Below, piece by piece: positions 61,227 through 64,000 of a DNA stretch of 64,000 nt (position 1 is the first letter of the stretch; every line of letters begins with the position of its first letter). The stretch is from Aminipila butyrica (GTDB taxonomy: Bacteria > Bacillota > Clostridia > Peptostreptococcales > Anaerovoracaceae). The stretch lies in the NCBI RefSeq assembly GCF_010669305.1, contig NZ_CP048649.1, positions 1,302,001 through 1,366,000 on the forward strand, given 5' to 3'. The notes beneath the pieces are model-generated. The model ran no database searches. It saw only the letters and a program-made list of their open reading frames with translations, and had not been told where the DNA came from. The position numbers were made by a program, and so were the translations under genes.

Positions 61227-61321
61227 AGGATGTATGGCGGACGTGTGGACAATCGGTGACGAATATCCTTAAATTCCTGGTGGCCTACTTGACCACAAGG
61301 ACAAAGGAAGGAAAAAAAAGG

Positions 61322-61795
61322 CTAAAATTTAAAATTGCGCAGAATGTATTCATTCAAAAACGAATCATAAAGTGCGCCCCATATCATATTTTCTTTGTAA
61401 TAATACAGTTCTTTTTTAGATAAATCAACAAGGATTGGCATTTCAAACGCGGACCAATGCTTGGTTGGCCTCTGGGATACAAAAGATATGGCAGATGAAT
61501 CTATGTTGTCCGAAACTAAGATACTATAACTAACCACTCCATTTTGAAGACCTCTAGGAAGACCTTTTTTATGTTTACAAGCATAGTGTAAACAGTTTTG
61601 CGTGTAGCTTTTTATTAAGTGCTCGTCAATCTTATCGGCATAGGTTACAAATGAAAATATTTTTAACTTTGTAGCAAGCCATCTCCATTTAAACACTTCA
61701 TCATATATGACAAGGGCATCGAACCCACCAATATTTGTCCGTGTTGTATTGATAAATTTGTCTTTAACCTGTAAAAAATATTCTTGATAATCCAT
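61322..61795 (-). CDS. Uncharacterised AT-rich protein
   Basis: A 157-residue soluble protein of no family I recognise. It is rich in Tyr, Phe, Lys and Asn, with segments such as NIGGFDALVIYDEVFKWRW and KKGLPRGLQNGVVSYSILV. The ATG follows AAAGGTG. Its base composition is clearly more AT-rich than its neighbours, which suggests recent acquisition. It stands alone on the minus strand between the nitrogenase-like genes and addA. Function unknown. Confidence 0.7.
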   Translation of the reverse strand: MDYQEYFLQVKDKFINTTRTNIGGFDALVIYDEVFKWRWLATKLKIFSFVTYADKIDEHLIKSYTQNCLHYACKHKKGLPRGLQNGVVSYSILVSDNIDSSAISFVSQRPTKHWSAFEMPILVDLSKKELYYYKENMIWGALYDSFLNEYILRNFKF

Positions 61796-62122
61796 TTATA
61801 GCACCTTTCTGTTATATAAATTTACTTCTAGAGTCTAAGGGTTTACGACTACCAGATTAAAGGTATTTTATTTGGTAGTTCTATACAATAAGTTTACCAT
61901 GGTACTGGGCGGCTTTCAAGTTTCTCCTTAGGAACAACGAAAAGGGGCAAGGTTCCGAAGATAATTAAACCAGGCGGTAGTAGGAAGAGAAAAAATATGA
62001 TATTATAAACACACGAAACCAGATGATAAACGCTGCGTAGTGCTTTATAATATGGAGAAAGCATTTAACGGAAAAAAAATTTCGGATGTGAAGAAAATAC
62101 ATATAGGAATTAGGTTATACGA
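61796..62122. other. Spacer upstream of addA, no gene seen
   Basis: No open frame with a ribosome binding site is seen. A rightward -10-like TATAAT lies at 62046-62051 with a weak -35 region, and a short GGAAC/GTTCC dyad is found near 61930-61960. The addA promoter is probably here. Confidence 0.5.
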
Positions 62123-64000
62123 ATGAAATGGACGGAAAAACAGGCGGAAGCAATCAGCCTGAGAAAGAAGAATATGTTGGTAGCGGCGGCGGCGGGTTCA
62201 GGCAAAACCGCTGTTTTAGTAGAGCGAATCAAGCAGCTGATTTTGCAGGAAGGGGTTTCCGTCAATGAACTGCTGGTGGTGACTTTTACTAACGCAGCAG
62301 CGGCAGAAATGCGGGAAAAGATTGTTAAGGCGGTGACGGCAGAAATTGAGCAGCACCATGGAGACACGACTTTTCTGCGCCGTCAGTTGAATACCATGTA
62401 CAAGGCTAATATCAGCACCTTTCATGCCTTTGCGCTGGAAGTAATCCGGCGTTTTTTTCACGTGATTGAAATGGACCCCAATTTCAAAATCTGCGACGAG
62501 GCCCAGCAGATTATTCTTAAAGGCAGTGCCATGGACAGCCTTTTTGAAGAGATGTTTGAGAGTGGAAACCTAGAATTTACGGACTTTCTCAATCATTACG
62601 CCGCCAGCAAGAATGAGAATGCAGTTAAAGAGATGATTCGGGAGGTCTATGAGACCATCCAGAGCGTGCCGGAGCCTTGGGAATGGCTAGATAGCAGTGT
62701 AGGCGCGTTGGCTTTGGAGGAAGACGCTTTTACGCAGTCGGAGATTTTTTCGCAGATTTGGCAGCATATCGAAAGAGAGCTTTTTTACGCAAAAGCCAGT
62801 TATATGCAGTCGGTAGCACTCTTTGAAGAGGTTGGTGCGGTAAAGTTTGCCGGCAAGTGCCAGGGGGATGTGGCAGCCATAGAGGTAGCCGTAGAGGCCT
62901 TTAAAAGAGGAGACTGGAATGGGCTTGGTCAGGCAATCGAAGGCATCTCTTATGCGAGAATGGTGACAACCAAGGATGAAAAAGAAGCCTTTGACGAAGT
63001 GAAGGAATTGGCTTCCTTATATCGGGAACGCTGCAAGGAGGCACTGAAAGGACTAAAGGCCGATTATTTCTCCAGGCCTCTAGGGGAGCAGGTGGCGGAT
63101 ATGAATCAAGTCTATCCTTATGCCAAAACCCTGGCCTTGCTGGTTCGCACCTTTGGGGAGTATTACCGGCAGGAAAAAGAAGAGAAAAAGCTTATCGACT
63201 TTAGTGACATCGAGCATTACGCCCTGGAAATCTTAAAGAATGACCAGGCTGCCGCAGAATACCGAGATAAGTTCAAATACATTTTTATTGATGAATATCA
63301 GGATAGCAATTTGATACAAGATACGCTGATTGCGGCCATCAAACGGGAAGATAATTTATTCATGGTGGGCGACGTGAAGCAAAGCATCTATAAATTCCGG
63401 CTGGCAGAACCAGAGCTGTTTTTGGAGAAATACGAGCGCTTTAAAAGCACTGAAACCCAGCAAGATGCCAAACTGGACCTGAATTTTAACTTTAGAAGTA
63501 AGGGGTGTGTCATTCAGGCAGTAAATGACTTATTTTCTGGCTTGATGGCGGGCTATGATGCGGATGCGGCTCTCTACAAGGGGGTTGCCTATGAGGGTGA
63601 ACTGGATTACCCTGTAGAGCTGCATCTGCTGGACCAGAAAATCACCGAGGACATGGAGGTAGACCCCGAGATTCGGGAGCTGAAAGCAGCAGAAATGGAG
63701 GCCTTTATAGCAGGCAAAGCCATTCGAGAAACCTTGGGAAAGCCTATTTTTGATATTAAGCTGAATAAAGAACGGCCAATCAGCAAGCGGGATATCGTTA
63801 TCCTCATGCGAGGGCAGAAAAATTATGCGGATAAATTTCAGCAAGTGTTGCTAGAGATGGACATACCGTCTCATATCAATGACAGTGATGGCTATTTTGA
63901 CACCTTGGAGATTCAAATATTCTTGAATCTGCTGCGGGTAATCGACAATCGCCGGCAGGATATTCCCCTGATCAGTGTGCTTCATTCCAGCATTTTTGCC
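62123..64000 (+). CDS. addA: Helicase-exonuclease AddAB subunit A, 3' end cut by the window
   Basis: UvrD-type helicase/nuclease subunit that resects double-strand breaks for recombination. The frame runs open for 626 codons to the right edge; full AddA has about 1,200 residues. The Q-motif region reads KWTEKQAEAISL, Walker A is AAAGSGKTAVL, motif Ia VVTFTNAAAAEM, a motif II-type IDEYQDSN and motif III-type GDVKQSIYKFRLA are present, followed by LDLNFNFRS. The C-terminal nuclease domain lies outside the window. The ATG at 62123 gives the usual family N-terminus but has only a weak ribosome binding site. addB, often just upstream in Clostridia, is not there. Confidence 0.95.
   Translation, partial: MKWTEKQAEAISLRKKNMLVAAAAGSGKTAVLVERIKQLILQEGVSVNELLVVTFTNAAAAEMREKIVKAVTAEIEQHHGDTTFLRRQLNTMYKANISTFHAFALEVIRRFFHVIEMDPNFKICDEAQQIILKGSAMDSLFEEMFESGNLEFTDFLNHYAASKNENAVKEMIREVYETIQSVPEPWEWLDSSVGALALEEDAFTQSEIFSQIWQHIERELFYAKASYMQSVALFEEVGAVKFAGKCQGDVAAIEVAVEAFKRGDWNGLGQAIEGISYARMVTTKDEKEAFDEVKELASLYRERCKEALKGLKADYFSRPLGEQVADMNQVYPYAKTLALLVRTFGEYYRQEKEEKKLIDFSDIEHYALEILKNDQAAAEYRDKFKYIFIDEYQDSNLIQDTLIAAIKREDNLFMVGDVKQSIYKFRLAEPELFLEKYERFKSTETQQDAKLDLNFNFRSKGCVIQAVNDLFSGLMAGYDADAALYKGVAYEGELDYPVELHLLDQKITEDMEVDPEIRELKAAEMEAFIAGKAIRETLGKPIFDIKLNKERPISKRDIVILMRGQKNYADKFQQVLLEMDIPSHINDSDGYFDTLEIQIFLNLLRVIDNRRQDIPLISVLHSSIFA

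Noticed and set aside
1..64000. CRISPR array, complete insertion sequence or prophage
   Set aside because: No regularly spaced direct repeats, transposase, integrase or phage structural genes were found on reading the window and its open frames.

Overview
The window looks like a chromosome segment of a strictly anaerobic, spore-forming, low-to-mid GC Firmicute of the class Clostridia. The fermentation enzymes (pyruvate formate-lyase, acetoacetate-type CoA-transferase, a beta-keto acid cleavage enzyme), the sporulation-linked genes (a SpoVB-type flippase, a possible small spore protein), the S-layer (SLH) surface proteins and the clostridial ribosome binding sites all agree. The Anaerovoracaceae / Family XIII group is a reasonable guess, but this is inference from gene content only.

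Layout. 1-5.2 kb: the end of pflB, then a zinc-uptake operon (znuA-znuC-znuB and a Fur/Zur regulator) behind a clear promoter with an operator-like palindrome. 5.3-11.7 kb: a catabolic island. A sigma-54 activator gene and two CoA-transferase subunit genes run leftward; a GntP-type permease, a beta-keto acid cleavage enzyme and a 3-hydroxyacyl-CoA dehydrogenase-like enzyme run rightward; matched -24/-12 promoters face outward from the shared spacer. 11.9-15.4 kb: a small spore-protein-like gene, a helical-repeat protein, an EamA exporter with a divergent LysR regulator. 15.5-22.3 kb: a DEAD-box helicase followed by three exopolysaccharide-type genes (GT2-GtrA fusion, PilZ-containing cellulose-synthase-like enzyme, large polytopic membrane protein). 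22.4-32.9 kb: DNA polymerase IV, a Usp-like protein, a DUF308 protein, two FAD oxidoreductases, a secreted GH26-type glycosidase, a CpXC protein, a dipeptidase and a radical SAM protein. 33-39 kb: remains of an SLH / cell-wall-binding gene, then a LytTR response regulator, a membrane-anchored surface protein and a 7TM sensor kinase in one operon. 39-42 kb: feoB and feoA with a divergent DtxR-type regulator.

42-61 kb is the most unusual part. It holds two near-identical cobalamin riboswitch modules 7 kb apart, each with promoter, aptamer, antiterminator arm and terminator. The first is followed by a roughly 210-nt structured RNA candidate and then a copper-amine-oxidase-domain protein. The second leads into an SseB-like gene, a secreted DUF4430-like protein, a 1,910-residue SLH protein with two more DUF4430-like domains, and then a nitrogenase-like pair: a fused NifH-NifD-like protein and a NifK-like partner. 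My main hypothesis is that this second stretch is an undescribed cobalamin/tetrapyrrole-linked system: surface proteins that bind a ligand, and a cytoplasmic nitrogenase-like reductase that acts on it or a related substrate. The cysteine pattern (three in the D-like part, one in the K-like part) resembles the dark-operative protochlorophyllide reductase family more than true nitrogenase. The window ends in addA, truncated by the right edge.

No CRISPR array, complete insertion sequence, rRNA gene or convincing complete tRNA gene was seen.
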